Source of the DNA: Actinostola sp. cb2023 | Lineage: Eukaryota; Cnidaria; Anthozoa; Actiniaria; Actinostolidae | Assembly: GCA_033675265.1 (NCBI GenBank) | Contig: JAUJYZ010001029.1 | Coordinates: forward strand, 124,001-188,000 | DNA length: 64,000 nt | Direction of reading: 5' to 3' | Shown: piece after piece, positions 34,301 through 49,300 of the stretch | How the letters are laid out: the number at the start of each line of letters is the position of its first letter | Position numbering within the stretch: position 1 is the stretch's first letter | Notes under the pieces: model-generated | What the model saw: the letters and a program-made list of their open reading frames with translations, nothing else | Databases searched by the model: none | What the model was told of the DNA's origin: nothing | Position numbers and translations under genes: made by a program

Positions 34301-37300
34301 CTTCACGGTCTCGGTGACAATTTTGTAGATTTTATGGACAATTAAGCTGATTTTTTTCGTACTGTTCAAAACTTTATTATTGACACTGGGAGATTCAAGG
34401 CTTCATTCTGAATATTAATAGGTTGTTTGTGTGTGTGTGTGTGTTTTGATTTGCTTTTTTTTTCTTCTTTCTTCTTTTTTTCTAATCGGCATAATTAGTT
34501 ATTGTATTTGTAACTATGTGAGCCCCCAGCTAGACGAGTAGACGTACTACTCTTGGGGCAAACGTATAGAGAGTAAATACATGTATGTTTTAAAAAAACT
34601 TCCTGGTTATGTACATGCATATGTTGTTAGCTTATTACGCAACTTAATTTAGTTAATATTCATGTTAGGTTATTAATTACAGTTATTACTATTTACCGCC
34701 ATTCATCTGCTACGCCAATCAGAAATCAATATGTAATTCGAGTAAATACAAGCTCAGCTACGCTTCCTGAGTTATACTTGTCGAATAGAAAACTAAGACT
34801 CAGAACTACTCAGAAATATCTACGCTACATCTACCTCTATCGATCTATTACCTCGTACAAGCAAGCCAGGAGACCAAAGTAAGATCACTAGAATTACTTA
34901 ATGTATATATTGATTAGCTATCGTAAAATCTACAAGAAATACACATCAACTTCTACTGATTACAACCAATCAATTCAATCCTTGATTCAAGAAAAATATC
35001 TACGATTTGTGAACACTTCAAGACCCGTGTTAATAAAGAGAGTTAGCGTTTGATTGTTAGGATTGCTTGTCGTAATGAAACCTACATTAGTTTGAATTTG
35101 ACTCTAATTCAATATCGATAAACGACTGGAAATTGCCTTGCATTTATGGTTGTTATGAAAGAATAGTTCTCAATATTGCCACATCACTCGAATGGAACGA
35201 TCGGAATGCCGATTTGTCTACAAACAGGAAACGAACGAAAATCCAAAGGAATGATCGGAATTCATTAACGAAGTGTTATGACGACGGTGGGTTTAGAAGT
35301 CGCCTTCGTAAACGAGTCGGGAAGTGCCCGAAGTTGTGTCAGAAAACCCCGGCGCTGTGCCGAAAACGTCTATTGTGCAGTTAAAACGGGACAGAGGCGT
35401 TGCAAAGGGACTACTAACAAAGAAGCGAAATGAAATTGAAACCTTTATTGATAAATTTGAGAGCGCTGCTGTGGTAAAAATAAAACTCGCCGAGCTTAAT
35501 TCCGTATTAGAGAGACTGGAACACGCACAGACCCTTTATCACGAACCACTAAGTGATCACGAAGACATTCAAGATTCCTTAGATTACTTTAATTACGAAG
35601 AATTAAAGGTTACAGATCTGATTTCGCGAGTTCAAAAATGTCACATTTCTTTGGCAAAAGAACAGCCAGAAAACCCTTCGACCCCCGTAGTAGCGCCCTC
35701 GACTCCAAAAATGGAACCTTCGACGTCTGTGGTAAAACCCTCGGATTCAATTAGTAATGTCGGATCAAAACGATCTTCAGTCGCTAGCTCCGTGTCAAGC
35801 GCCAGGGCAAAGGCTTCAGCCAGGAAAGCGAAACTGCTCGCCGAGGCCAACGCGCTAAAGAAGATGCAAAATCTTGAACAGGCAGAACTGCGACTACAAC
35901 AAGCCAAGGAAGAGCTGAAATTGGAAACGGAATTAGCGAAGGCTGAAGCTGAAGAGCGCGCATTAGCCGAGGCGGCGAAAGGCAGCGTTCTGTACGACGA
36001 CAAGCCACTCCCATTACACTCTTACATTGCGACCTGGATGGGAAAGAGCGAAGAGAAGGTCGGTCCTCTCCCTGATCAACCCGCTCCTGCTATAACAGCG
36101 CAGTCAACCCAACCCGCGATGACTAAATTAGAGCCAGAGGCGAATGAATGGTATATGCCACCTGTCCAACCTATAATTATCAGCCGCAGCCGAGTCCCTA
36201 CATGCAACAAATGGAGAACTTGTTGATACAGCAACAGCAGCATACCTTAGCATTAATGTTGCCCCAACCCGAGATACCCACCTTCGCAGGAGATCCGATC
36301 GAGTACTGCAGCTTTATCAGAGCCTTCGAGAGTCTAATCGAATCAAGGACTGATAGTAGTAGCGCTAGATTGTACTATCTTGTTCAATACACGAGCGGCG
36401 ATGTTCATGAGTTGATGCGTAGCTGCTTGTCCATGAATCACACATAGGGGTATCATGAAGCGCGGCGATTACTAAAGGAGCGCTATGGCCAAGATTACAG
36501 GATAGCAACCGCCTATGTCGACCGCGTCACAACGGGTCCCCCAATAAGAGCAGAAAAGGCCGAAGACCTTAGGAAATTCTCCATACTGATCACCAGCTGT
36601 AAAAACGCGTTAAGGGACATCGGGTATCTCAATAGGATTAACAATCCTGACTGAAGAAAATTGTCGACCGCCTACCCTTTGATATGAAACGCAGGTGGCG
36701 TGACATCGCCGATGACATTTCAGAGAGCAAGCGGCGGGAAATAACAATTGAAGATATTGCGCAATTTATCGAAAAGAAGGCAAGGTCAGCTTCGCATCCA
36801 ATATTTGGAAACATTTCATCACCAAGTACATCAAATCAAGGAAAGCTACAAAAACCTGACTATCGCAGCGGCGGCGGATCTTCCGGAAAAAGATCGACCT
36901 TTGGTGTCTCTGGAGAACAGAAAGGCCGAAGGTGACAGCAAACAAGGCGCGTCACGCAATCGCCCTCAATGCCCGCTTTGCAATACTAATCACTGGCTTT
37001 CTCAGTGCAGTGAGTTTAGAAGCAAGTCCGTGGATGAGCGCTTGAAGGTCACCAAAGCCAAAGGACTCTGTAATAATTGTCTAGTATCAGGTCACGTGGT
37101 AAGAGAGTGTCCTAAAGAAAGTTTCTGCAAAGTGGACGGTTGCAAATCCAAACATTCAACGTTTCTGCACCCGTTAAATGACAACAAAGGCGCCGACCCA
37201 AGACAACGCGAGAAGAAAGAAGAAAATAAGAAACTCGAACCCGCCGCAAACAACCGAACGCCAGACAGCCAAAGAGAAGAAGTGAGCGGTCGAAGCGGAT

Positions 37301-40300
37301 ATGTAAGGGTAAGGGAAGAAAACCGCAACTTCCAAAAGGCCACAACAAGCTTAGCGATAGTTCCTGTGAAAGTCAAGGTACCAGGCCGCGAACAGGCAGT
37401 GGAGACGTATGCGTTTCTAGACAGCGGCTCCAATACAACATTTTGTACAGAAAAGCTGATGGAGCAACTTCAAGCTAAAGGAACAGAAACCACTCTCTCT
37501 CTTACTACTCTAGGAATTGAAGATAATGCGACTAAAACGTCCGTCCTCAGCCTACAAGTCGGCGATTTAGATGAGAACCATCTCATCGAGTTACCCCTTG
37601 TGTTCTCCACCCCTCGGTTGCCCGTGACAACCGACAATCGAGCCAACCATCAGGATCTACGAAAATGGCCACACCTTCAAGGAATCGACATCACAGATAT
37701 CGACGCTGACGTAGGACTCCTAATCGGCAGTGACGTCCCCAGAGCGCTGGAACCAAGAGAAGTGAAATCAGGTCAACCAGGTGAGCCATACGCCACAAAG
37801 ACAGAACTCGGGTGGGTCGTCAACGGTCCGCTGACCAGATCTGGAGGCTCACGACGCACAGCAAACCTGATCAAAACTGATGCAGACCTTAGTGTGCAAT
37901 TCGAGGAATACTGCAAAATGGAGTTTAACGACTCATTCTACAATAGCAATACCGCTATGTCTCAAGAGGACAAGAGAGCTTTAGAAAAGATGAGAGCTTC
38001 TATTCTATTGAAGGACGGTCATTACGAAATTGGTCTTCCGTGGAAAGACGGATTTCCTGATCTTCCTGATAACCGACTAATGGCCGAATATCGACTGCAA
38101 CATCTGAAGAAGAAATTATCAAGAGAGCCGGTTTTACTGCAGAAGTACACGGCATTCATCGAAGACTTATTGCAGAAAGGATTTGCTAGACGCACTCCAC
38201 ATCACCAGATTGTCGGCCAGATTACCTGGTTTTTACCCCACCATCCAGTTTTCCATCCAAAGAAGCCGGAAAAAACACGCGTAGTGTTCGATTGTTCCGC
38301 AAAGTATCGCAACGCCTCGCTAAACATCCAGCTTTCACAAGGGCCGGATTTGACCAACTCTCTAGTTGGAGTGCTGACAAGATTTCGAACGGGACCAGTG
38401 GCCCTCATGGCAGACATCGAAGGTATGTTTCTACAAGTCCGAGTGCCGCTTGAAGATGCAAGCGCCCTTCGTTTCCTTTGGTGGCCAGGCGGAGATTTGC
38501 ATACAGACCCGGAAGAGTACCAGATGCTCGTCCATTTATTTGGCGCTGCTTCCTCTCCCAGTTGCGCCAATTTCGCATTGCGTCAGACAGCGGAAGACAA
38601 CAAAGAAGACTTCGACCCGGTTACTGCGGAGACAGTCAAGCGTAACTTCTACGTGGATGACTGCTTAAAGTCAGTTGAATCCGAAGAGCAGGCTATTCAA
38701 CTTCAAGGCGAACTTCGACAGCTACTAGCAAGAGGTGGATTTCGCCTCACGAAATGGATGTCAAACTCCATCAAGGTATTAGAATCAGTCCCTGAGTCGG
38801 AAAGAGCTCCGTCGGTCAAGGATCTAGACTTCGGAAACTCAACCCTGGAGCGAGCACTTGGAGTACGCTGGGATGTCTCAAGCGACAACTTTGGCTTTAA
38901 CATTTCAGTTAAAGATAAGCGACCAACACGAAGAGGAATTCTCTCTATTGTCAGCTCAATCTACGATCCACTAGGCTTCGCGGCACCCTTCATTCTACCG
39001 GCAAAGGCAATTCTACAAGATCTGTGTCACCAGAAGTTGAGCTGGGATGACGACATATCCAACGAAGACCTAAAGCGGTGGCGTGAATGGCTGGGTGACC
39101 TGCCCAAGCTAGAAGATTACACCATTAACCGATGTATCAAGCCAAGCGCGTTTGGCGATGTCTCGTCAGCTCAACTCCATCACTTCTCCGATGCATCTCA
39201 GATTGGCTACGGTGCGGTGTCGTACCTAAGAATCACTAATGCAAAGGGAGAAGTTCATTGCTCTCTTATAATGGCAAAGCCAAGACTGGCGCCAATCAAG
39301 TCGGTCACCATTCCGAGAATGGAACTATCTGCAGCGGTGGTTGCGATAAGATTGGATTCCATGATTAGACAAGAGATTGACCTTAAGATCGATCAGTCCC
39401 ATTTCTGGACAGACAGTACTTGTGTGCTCAGGTCCATCGAAAATGACGAGAGAAGGTTTCAGACGTTTGTGGCTAACCGAATTGCAACAATTCGCGACAT
39501 GAGTGTGCCTGCCCAGTGGCATTACGTAGACACGAAATCTAATCCGGCGGATGAAGCTTCCAGAGGTCTCAGCGCCATGGAGCTTATCGAGAGCAAGCGC
39601 TGGTTGCATGCACCACCGTTTCTATGGGGCTCAGAGGAGGACTGGCCCAAGAGACCCGCTAGCATGGGAGACGTCCAGGAAGACGACCCCGAGGTCAAGA
39701 AGTCTGCGAAATCCTTTGCAACCAAAGCACAAGAGGAAGAGAATGCGACGATCGACGACATCCTGAAACGCTTTTCTTCGTGGGATAAGTTGAAGAAGAC
39801 GGTTGCTTGGCTGATCCGTTACAAGGCCAACCTTAGAGAAGCTCGACGAAAGCGACAACTCAGACAATCCATGACATATGGAGAGATACAACCTATCAGA
39901 GTTGAGGAGCTGAAGAATGCCGAGACAGAGATCCTGAAATTCGTGCAAAATCAAAGCTTTCCCTCCGAGATGACTGCGTTATCCGTAAAGAGCCAGAATG
40001 AGAAAGATGTAACAGAGAATCGGAGAGTGAAGAATATGGTGGGTAGAACCAGTCCCTTGCGACAACTCGACCCGTTTTTATCGGATGATGGTCTTTTACG
40101 CGTTGGTGGTCGCCTCGGACGTGCTCCAATCAGCGACGAGGCAAAACACCAAGTTATCTTGCCCAAGCAACATCACGTAGTTGAGCTGATAGGTCGCCAT
40201 CATCACCAAGCGTCCGGCCACTCAGGATTGGAGTATGTGCTATCGATGACTCGGCAACGCTATTGGATCATCAAAGCAAGACCAACTTTGCGACGAATCC

Positions 40301-43300
40301 TGAACACCTGCTTCAGTTGCAGAAGAAGACAGGCACCAGTAGAAGAGCAAAAAATGGCCCATCTACCTGAAGACCGAGTCACCCCGTCAAAGCCACCATT
40401 CTCGTTTACTGGTGTCGACTGCTTCGGGCCATTTCAAGTGCGCCGCGGTAGAATCACGGTGAAAAGGTATGGAGTGCTCTTCACTTGCTTGTCCATTAGA
40501 GCAGTACACATCGAGGTTGTGCACAGTTTGGACACTCCATCATTCATCAACGCCTTGAAGAGATTTATCGCGCGAAGAGGCTGCCCGGAAGAGATCAGAT
40601 CCGACAATGGCGGAAACTTTGTTAGCGGTAACAAGGAGCTTGCAGAAGCAATCGCAGGATGGAATGAAAACAAGATTAAAGAATTATTGTTACAGAAGTC
40701 AATCAAGTGGGTGTTTAACCCTCCAGCAGGTTCCCATCACGGCGGCGTGTGGGAGCGCTGCATTCGCACAGTGAGGAAGATTATGAATGCAATTGTCAAG
40801 GAGCAGACGTTGGACGATGAGGGCCTCCTGACGCTCATGTGTGAAGTCGAAGCTATAATAAACGGTCGACCTATAACCAAGGTTTCGGACGATCCTAATG
40901 ATTGGGAAGCACTCACCCCCAATCACCTGCTTCTCCTCCGAGCTGGACCGACGCTGCCACCCGGAGTATTTGATAAAGACGACTGCTACTCTCGTCGAAG
41001 GTGGCGCCAGGTACAATACCAGGCCGATGTGTTCTGGCGCCGCTGGCTTAGGGAATACCATCCTACGTTACAACAACGCCAGCGCTGGAACAGGAGTAGA
41101 AGGAACCTCGAAGTTAATGACATCGTGATCATTGCTGCCGAAAATTATCCTCGGAGCTCGTGGCCGTTGGGTCGTATTCTAGAGGTTCGCACAAGCAGCC
41201 ACGATGGACGCGTACGTTCAGTGAAGGTCAAAACAAGAACGAGTCTGCTTGAGCGCCCAATCGACAAGATCGTCTTACTGGAAGGTGCTAACCTTGCTGA
41301 AGGCCAGAAGGACTGAACATCACAGACTTCTACACAGATAAGTGAATCTGAACATTCTCATGAACTGTGTCCTGGACACATATTATGACGATAGATGAAC
41401 AATACGAACATTACGTATATATTTACTCAGCGTTTTGTTAAGATTATATGATTATAGTTTAGTGATTATAAATTTACTTGCATTATTGTAGTATTTAGAG
41501 CATTGTAAAGGCTCTGCGTATCGCCTTTAAGGGGCCGGAATGTTAGCTTATTACGCAACTTAATTTAGTTAATATTCATGTTAGGTTATTAATTACAGTT
41601 ATTACTATTTACCGCCATTCATCTGCTACGCCAATCAAAAATCAATATGTAATTCGAGTAAATACAAGCTCAGCCACGCTTCCTGAGTTATACTTGTCGA
41701 ATAGAAAACTAAGACTGAACTACTCAGAAATATCTACGCTACATCTACCTCTATCGATCTATTACCTCGTACAAGCAAGCCAGGAGACCAAAGTAAGATC
41801 ACTAGAATTACTTAATGTATATATTGATTAGCTATCGTGATTATCTATGTTAGAAGCATGCAACAGTAACAATTGATTCTATGCCAGCATTTAGTTACTG
41901 ATAGGTAATTATGCTTTACTTCATCCTTAGTTCAAACCTACACTCTACACTATCAAACACGATCAACAAATAAAATCTACAAGAAATACACATCAACTTC
42001 TACTGATTACAACCAATCAATTCAATCCTTGATTCAAGAAAAATATCTACGATTTGTGAACACTTCAAGACATGTGTTAATAAAGAGAGTTAGCGTTTGA
42101 TTGTTAGGATTGCTTGTCGTAATGAAACCTACATATGTATATGTACACTCGATTGCATAAATGTTGACAGATCGGACGTGAATATTGTATATTACTTAAA
42201 AAATCCAATGATGTATAATATAAGTGGGGAGAGGACAACACATGGACCCCAGGTCCATGGACCCCCATTGTGGACGCCAGGTCCATGGACCACGGTAATG
42301 GACCCCCCCCCCCCCTCTCAAATACACAGCAAAATCCCTCAGAAAATAACAGTACGTATAAAAAAATAAATGCAACGATAAGGGTTTAGTAATAATTAAT
42401 CTAGGCATTACTGTATTTTGCGAACTCAGACATTTAAGTAGTTGGCTTGTAATTTCTTTTTTCGCTTCTGTCAATCAACATAAAAAATAAGTAAATTTTA
42501 AAAATAAAAGTCAAAAGACCCAACAAATGGAAACCAAATATGATTTTGAGCTAAATTATGGATCATTTGGTCGACAGTCGAAGAATGTATTAAGTTTTGA
42601 ATTTGTTTCAGTTTTGAATTTTCCAGTTGACTGTTTGAATTGAATGTCTGAATTCGCATAATATTGAGAACCGCAGTAAAATCGATCGATTGTTTATGCT
42701 TCATAAAATGTCTGTATTAAAAACAAACTTCTTAGTCGACATCGTGTAAAAATAATCAGCAACTAGCAAAATGGCAACACAAGTGGAAGTGAAGAACTTA
42801 CAGCAGCTTGGCCTTTTTATAATTTGGTTGCCTTTTTATCGTTGTGCAAAAATTTCTGGAGCTACTCTGAAGAGAACCAAAAGGGTGGAAACGGATTTAA
42901 AAACTGATTATTTTTACACGATGTCGAGAAGTTTGTTTTTAATACGATGAGTTTACTAAACCCTTATCGTTGCATTTATTTTTTTATATTGTTATTTTCT
43001 GAGGGATTTTGCTGTGTATTTGAGAGGGGGGTCCATGACGGTGGTCCATGGACCTGGTCCACGATGGGGGTCCATGGACCTGGGGTCCATGTTATATGTC
43101 CTCTCCCGTATAAGTGAATGCTTTACTATAATTTGGATGATAGGAAACAGTTTGGCCAAGAAAATCCAAGTTAAAGTTGAATGCAAATGAGGACGATTCT
43201 GTATCCGATTTACAGATGTCTGCTACGCTTATGATTTCTATTGTATTTCCCAAATTAATTATTCATGATTTTTTAAAACAAATATACAAATTATATCTAA

Positions 43301-46300
43301 TGATCATGAGATGCAAAATGTTTTAAAAACATGCTGAAATACAACTGTTTAAGCACAAAATAGTGCTTAAAATTATTGTGTTGTCCTTGCTGGATCTCAT
43401 TAATTATAGATATAGCTTTTATCTCATTCATACAGGTAGATATCATTTAGATATTTGTATAAATGTATACTACAACATTTCTGCAAACGAGTGTATATAT
43501 GTATATGTATCTTCTCAATACCCATTCAGACAGTTACATGTTATATGCTTCACCATACAATCAATCTTGACCAATAGAATTATATGTTCATCATGTTTAT
43601 ACTAGTATAAGCGTAACTATGAACAGAAGTGTAGAGAGCAAGATGCTGTTGATGATGCTTTGAAAAAGTCTCAGTCTTTGGCAAGTAAAGATGAAGAAAG
43701 GGTATGTAATGGATGAGTAACTAGTATGACTGTCAGATTGATTGACTGATTGATTGATTGACTGATTGATTGATGGATAGAATGGTTGATTGAGTGAATG
43801 ATTGGTGGATATTTGTTTGAGTGATTGAGAATAATTTGAATGGTTTCTAGATTAATTGATTGATTTGATGATTGATTATTAATGAATGTTTGTTGGAGTG
43901 ATTGAATGGTTAATTCAAGATTGATTGATTGATTTGATGATTGATTATTAATGAATGTTTGTTTGAGTGATTGAATGGTTAATTCAAGATTGATTGATTG
44001 ATTTGATGATTGATTGATTAATGAATGTTTGTTTGAGTGATTGAATGGTTAATTCAAGATTGATTGATTGATTTGATGATTGATTGATTGATTGATTAAT
44101 GAATGTTTGAGTGATTGAATGGTTTCAAGATTGATTAATGAATGTTAATTTGTTAGAATGATTGACTGATTGGTACTGGTACTGGTCTTGATGGCCTATC
44201 AGTGCAGATTTTATATCTTGCTTCAAATTATATATCTTACTCTTTAACCAAAATTCTTAACCTGAGCCTTGACACTTGTGTTTTTTCTGATTCTTGGAAA
44301 CTTGCCAGAGTTACTCCATTTTTTAAATCTGGGGACAAGAGATCTGTCAATAATTATAGACCTATCCCTGTACTACCTGTCCTATCTAAATGGTTTGAAA
44401 GACACGTTTCCAACCACCTCCATGGCTATACTTAACTGAACATGATCTTTTAGTGTCAAGCCAATCTGGCTTTCGTAAATCTCACTCTACGGAATCACTT
44501 CTTGTTTATCTAACTGATGTTCGGCTCAAGGAGATGAATAAAGGGAATCTAAATGGTATTTAACTGTTTGACTTCAAAAAAGCTTTTGACATGGTTGACC
44601 ACAATGTCCTTCTAGATAAGCTGTCAATGTATGGTCTTACTCATTCCACACTTAAGGTGGTTCCCGCATAATGAATGACCGCTTTGCCGTATTTTTTAAC
44701 TCGCTCGCTCCGCGTCAATATTGCTTGGATTTTATTGTGCTTAACACAAATACTAATTCAACCATTCTGCTTTTGGACGGTTTATTCAAAATTATCATTG
44801 TAAGTAAGAGATAAATACCGAGAACGGAGGCAATAAGCCATATAAATCCCGTGGGCCGTAGGCCCGAGGGATTTATAGGCTTATTGCCGACGTTCGAGGT
44901 ATTTATCTGACTTAGTTTAAATTTGACAAGGTTTTCGCACGAAGCAATCTGAGTGCTCATTATGAATTCACCGGGATGTATCCATATACAACCCAGGGCT
45001 GTATATGGATACATCCCGGTGAATTCATAATGAGCAATTCAATTCTATTCTATTGTTCAACCGGTCAATACCGGAGATAAAGCCCTATGAATAACAAAGA
45101 AAACCGTGTCAAATTTAAACTAAGCCGCGTTTGTGAATCCCAGCTAATATTCAAACAACACTATTTTCACTAAAACTGCTGCCAAACGGTTTTCCCTCGT
45201 ACGATTTTTTTTAAACTTCGCGAACGACCTTTTAAGGTCCCTAGTAATGTTCTGACGAGGTAAGAAGGAAATTGATCGAGCCGAAATCACCAGTTCATAT
45301 TTTTGTTGTCAATATTTGGACCTATCGGTTGTTACGTGACTTCGGCTCGAACAATTTTCTTCTTACCTCGTCAGAACATCACTATGGACCTTAAAAGGTC
45401 GTTCACGAAGTTTAAACAAAATCGTACGAGGGAAAACCGTTTGGCAGCAGTTTTAGTGAAAATAGTGTCGTTTGAATATCAGCTGGCATTCACAAACGCG
45501 GCTTACAATGATAATTTTGAATAAACCTTCCAAAAGCAGAATAGGTGAATTAGTATTTGTGTTAAGCATAATAAAATCCAAGCAATATTGACGCAGAGCG
45601 AGCGAGTTAAAAAATACGGCAAACAGGTCATGCAAGAGGCTGTCCGTGTAAGAACGGATAAGGTAAATTCCGGCCCCCGCCCGATTTCCCTAATTTTTTT
45701 GGTGAAAGACAACCATTATATGTAATGAACAAAAATCATATTTATTTGGATCAATTGTTTTTTTTAAATATTTTGTGAGACGGTTTTCGAAGTTACCTCA
45801 AAACCGGAAATGGTATCATCCGAATCCGAGACATTTAACTATAAATGTCGAGCGCTCCCAAAACCTAACGCCATATCCAAACAATTTGAGTATTTTACCT
45901 GTCAAAGTTCAATCCTTTTACTTTAAAGTAAGGCTATAACAACTGAATTCTATAAAATTTTGACTGAGTTATACATTTTCTTGTATGCCTTCTGAAAGAC
46001 GCCGATGAACGTAGAAAGTGACGTACCCGTAATAAAAAAATGTTTTCTTAAAAGTGGGGCCTGATCTGGAATCAAGTCTATTGTAAACCAAAAGTCCTAA
46101 GACCAGTTTACTAAAATAGCGAATAAAATCTGTGGACACTCTCACTTCCGCGCCGCAGACAGCTCCCAAATATTCGTGATTTTGATCGAAATCGAAGATA
46201 ACGCGCTCCGACCGATAGACTAATTGTCTACTCAGAAAATACTGCAAAATGCTCTAAAGGCTACTAAATGTTCGGTTGTGAAGTACAAAGAACAAAGAAA

Positions 46301-49300
46301 TACTATGTCGTGTTTTGAACCTTTGGTTTGGCAAAAATCTACCCATTTCTTGGTGATTTGTTAGCATCATTGATTATTCATTTTGATGTCAAATATGCAA
46401 ATTAGCTGGACAAGCATTATTTGGTAGTAAACGTCCTCTAGCTCAAAATGTTTTCTCCTTCAAAAAGTAAAACCTAAAAGAGAAAATAATATTTCTAAAT
46501 AGTCATCAATCAATATTTATTTCAGACTTTCTTAAAACTCTTATTTTGTGAGTCATTCTGATTTTCCACGATGTGCTAATTAATGCACATGTTGATTTTG
46601 CAAACCTCAGTTGTTCATTTCAAGTTTTATCAAAATTACATGAACTAAGTTCGAGAACACTACTCAGTAGTACTGATTGTTACGATGGCCGAGAAGGGCC
46701 ACTTCCGACTTCCGACTTCTGAGTTACGACTTCTGCGTTCCGACTTTTGACTTCCAACTTTTGAGATGGAATACAAAATGGCTGCCAATTCGGACGTCTT
46801 TCGAGACCAACATTTATAGACATCCCTTCTTACTCTATTATTCTAAAGCAATATATTATTTGACATTTTAGTATGTAGTATACGGCTGGATATGTTTACG
46901 TACGTAGGGCGAGACAAAATACAAAGACGCCGGAGTAAACATTTTCAGCCGTACTCCACACTCGGTTCCTAAGCGCTAGAACGGGTAGGCAAAGCACTGG
47001 GCCTTGATGTTATGAGTCAGTCAGTACAAGGCACGTACCGGTACGTACGTTACTAGTCGTTGGAGTTTCAGGTTAGGCATTACAGAGCATCTATTTATTG
47101 TACAGAGCATCTATTTATTGTACAGAGCATCTATTTTATTGTACAGAGCATCTATTTATTGGAGTTTCGAGGCTTCGGGAAGAGAAATACAATTGACAAA
47201 GGACAATAAAACTTACGGTAAACATAATTTGCCTTTTATTGTTTAACTCAAATTCAGTGTATCCTACAGCTCATGTCTACAGCCGAAGAAATACAAAATA
47301 TCGTAAAAAATATATATGAGAAGATGACGGCAGAAAGCGTTCAGAATATTCAAGGCTGGAACAAGACTGCAAGACCAAATCAACGGTGAAAAACAGTTCA
47401 AAGTCCTACCTGTACTGAGAAAGTAGAGTCGGATTAACTATCAATTATTGTTTATATTGTTTTCGGAGATATTAGCACATTCGTTACGCTGAAATCCGAC
47501 TTTCAATAAAGTTTATGTATATGTATGTATAGTATGCATGGTTCATTCAACCCAACATGTTGTACACATGGAACAGCTGGAGTATAAACGGGTAAAACAC
47601 AATTGATAGGTCTGAATGAAGCACATGAAAATCACAATTACGGCATAAAACATAGCTATTGGAGGCGAACCAAAAGACGTTGAAAGTTCAATATACTGTA
47701 AATAAACTATAAACTCCCCTGTAATGTCGGATCTCAGAATTAATCGGATCTCAGAATTAGTCGGATCTCAGAATTAGTCGGCTCTCAGAAGTCGGAACTC
47801 AGAAGTCGGAACTCAGAAGTCGGAACTCAGAAGTCGGAAGTCGGAACTCAGAAGTCGGAAATCGGAACTCAGAAGTCGGAACTCAGAAGTCGAAAGTCGG
47901 AACTCAGAAGTCGGAACTCAGAATTAGTCGGATCTCAGAAGTCGGAACTCAGAAGTCGGAACTCAGAAGTCGGAACTCAGAAGTCGGAAGTCGGAACTCA
48001 GAAGTCGGATCTCAGAAGTCGGAAATCGGAACTCAGAAGTCGGAACTCAGAAGTCGAAAGTCGGAACTCAGAAGTCGGAACTCAGAAGTCGGAACTCAGA
48101 AGTCGGATCTCAGAAGTCGGAAATCGGAACTCAGAAGTCGGAACTCAGAAGTCGAAAGTCGGAACTCAGAAGTCGGAACTCAGAAGTCGAAAGTCGGAAC
48201 TCAGAAGTCGGAACTCAGAAGTCGGTACTCAGAAGTCGAAAGTCGGAACTCAGAAATCGGAACTCGGAAGTGACCTTCTCGGCCATCGTAGAGGAGATAT
48301 TCGAGTCGCAGTCTGTAAGCAACACGAGGCCCTCAAGACCCCGACTGCAAAAAATGTAGATCCACATTCAGTCCTTACGAGTCATGCAAAGAACACGAGG
48401 ATAGAATAACGGACATTCGGCAGACTTCCACAATCAGTACTACTGAGTAGTGTTCTCGAACTTAGTTCATGTAATTTTGATAAAACTTGAAATGAACAAC
48501 TGAGGTTTGCAAAATCAACATGTGCATTAATTAGCACATCGTGGAAAATCAGAATGACTCACAAAATAAGAGTTTTAAGAAAGTCTGAAATAAATATTGA
48601 TTGATGACTATTTAGAAATATTATTTTCTCTTTTAGGTTTTACTTTTTGAAGGAGAAAACATTTTGAGCTAGAGGACGTTTACTACCAAATAATGCTTGT
48701 CCAGTTGAAAATGTGGTAGTTGTAGTCAGGCATGTTAAGCGAAAAATGAAAAACTAGAATTGTTGTCACTGACTAGAAATTTAATTTAATTTGGACGTTT
48801 CGGTTGATGCTACAACCTTCCTCAGCAGCGATGTTATGACAGGCTATAATAATGTGGATCATTTACATAAACTGTTATATACACAAGGGAAATAAACATG
48901 TTCGTTAATTGAGTTGCATTCACGTATAGAATGCCACGCTTCCAAGAAAAGTCTCTTGCCCCATTGGGGTTCACGATCGATGATCCTGGCGTCTTCGAAG
49001 TTGAATTGGTGGCCCGTTTCAATGTGGTGTTTGGCTAACAATTATTTTGTGAGTCATTCTGATTTTCCACGATGTGCTAATTAATGCACATGTTGATTTT
49101 GCAAACCTCAGTTGTTCATTTCAAGTTTTATCAAAATTACATGAACTAAGTTCGAGAACACTACTCAGTAGTACTGATTGTGGAAGTCTGCCGAATGTCC
49201 GTTATTCTATCCTCGTGTTCTTTGCATGACTCGTAAGGACTGAATGTGGATCTACATTTTTTGCAGTCGGGGTCTTGAGGGCCTCGTGTTGCTTACAGAC

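Larger units (their letters stand above)
34625..42133 (+). mobile_element. BEL/Pao LTR retrotransposon, near-complete
   Basis: The element is 7.5 kb with long direct repeats that begin TGTTAGC and end CCTACA. It is flanked by a 5 bp target duplication TATGT (34620-34624 and 42134-42138). A purine tract (aaggggccggaa) lies just before the right LTR. The internal region has a gag-like part, then one long frame with zinc knuckles, protease, reverse transcriptase, RNase H and integrase, the domain order of BEL/Pao. It is in the same orientation as the host gene, in intron 6. Gag is broken but pol is open. I saw no envelope gene. Confidence 0.93.
45636..48569 (+). repeat. Left arm of giant palindrome (2.93 kb)
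   Basis: It is the reverse complement of 49042-51974, with lengths that differ by about 1 nt and only scattered substitutions. It contains the left side of an element with ~275 bp terminal repeats (46406 on), an inner element with TACGATGGCCGAGAAG ends, and a GGAACTCAGAAGTC tandem array. Confidence 0.92.
46406..48704. mobile_element. Foldback element with ~275 bp terminal inverted repeats
   Basis: Ends are CTGGACAAGC and GCTTGTCCAG. The ~275 bp repeat runs 46406-46680 and is mirrored at 48430-48704. A second copy in reverse (49042-51206) lacks ~140 bp of one terminal repeat. Inside is a further element, 46681-48290. No transposase-like frame was seen. Confidence 0.7.

Noticed and set aside
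36748..41316. Possible domesticated BEL pol host gene
   Set aside because: LTRs, target duplication and broken gag show an ordinary recent insertion within an intron.
46677..46871. 64-codon frame conserved in both palindrome arms
   Set aside because: Identical because the arms are mirror copies, not through selection; no domain.
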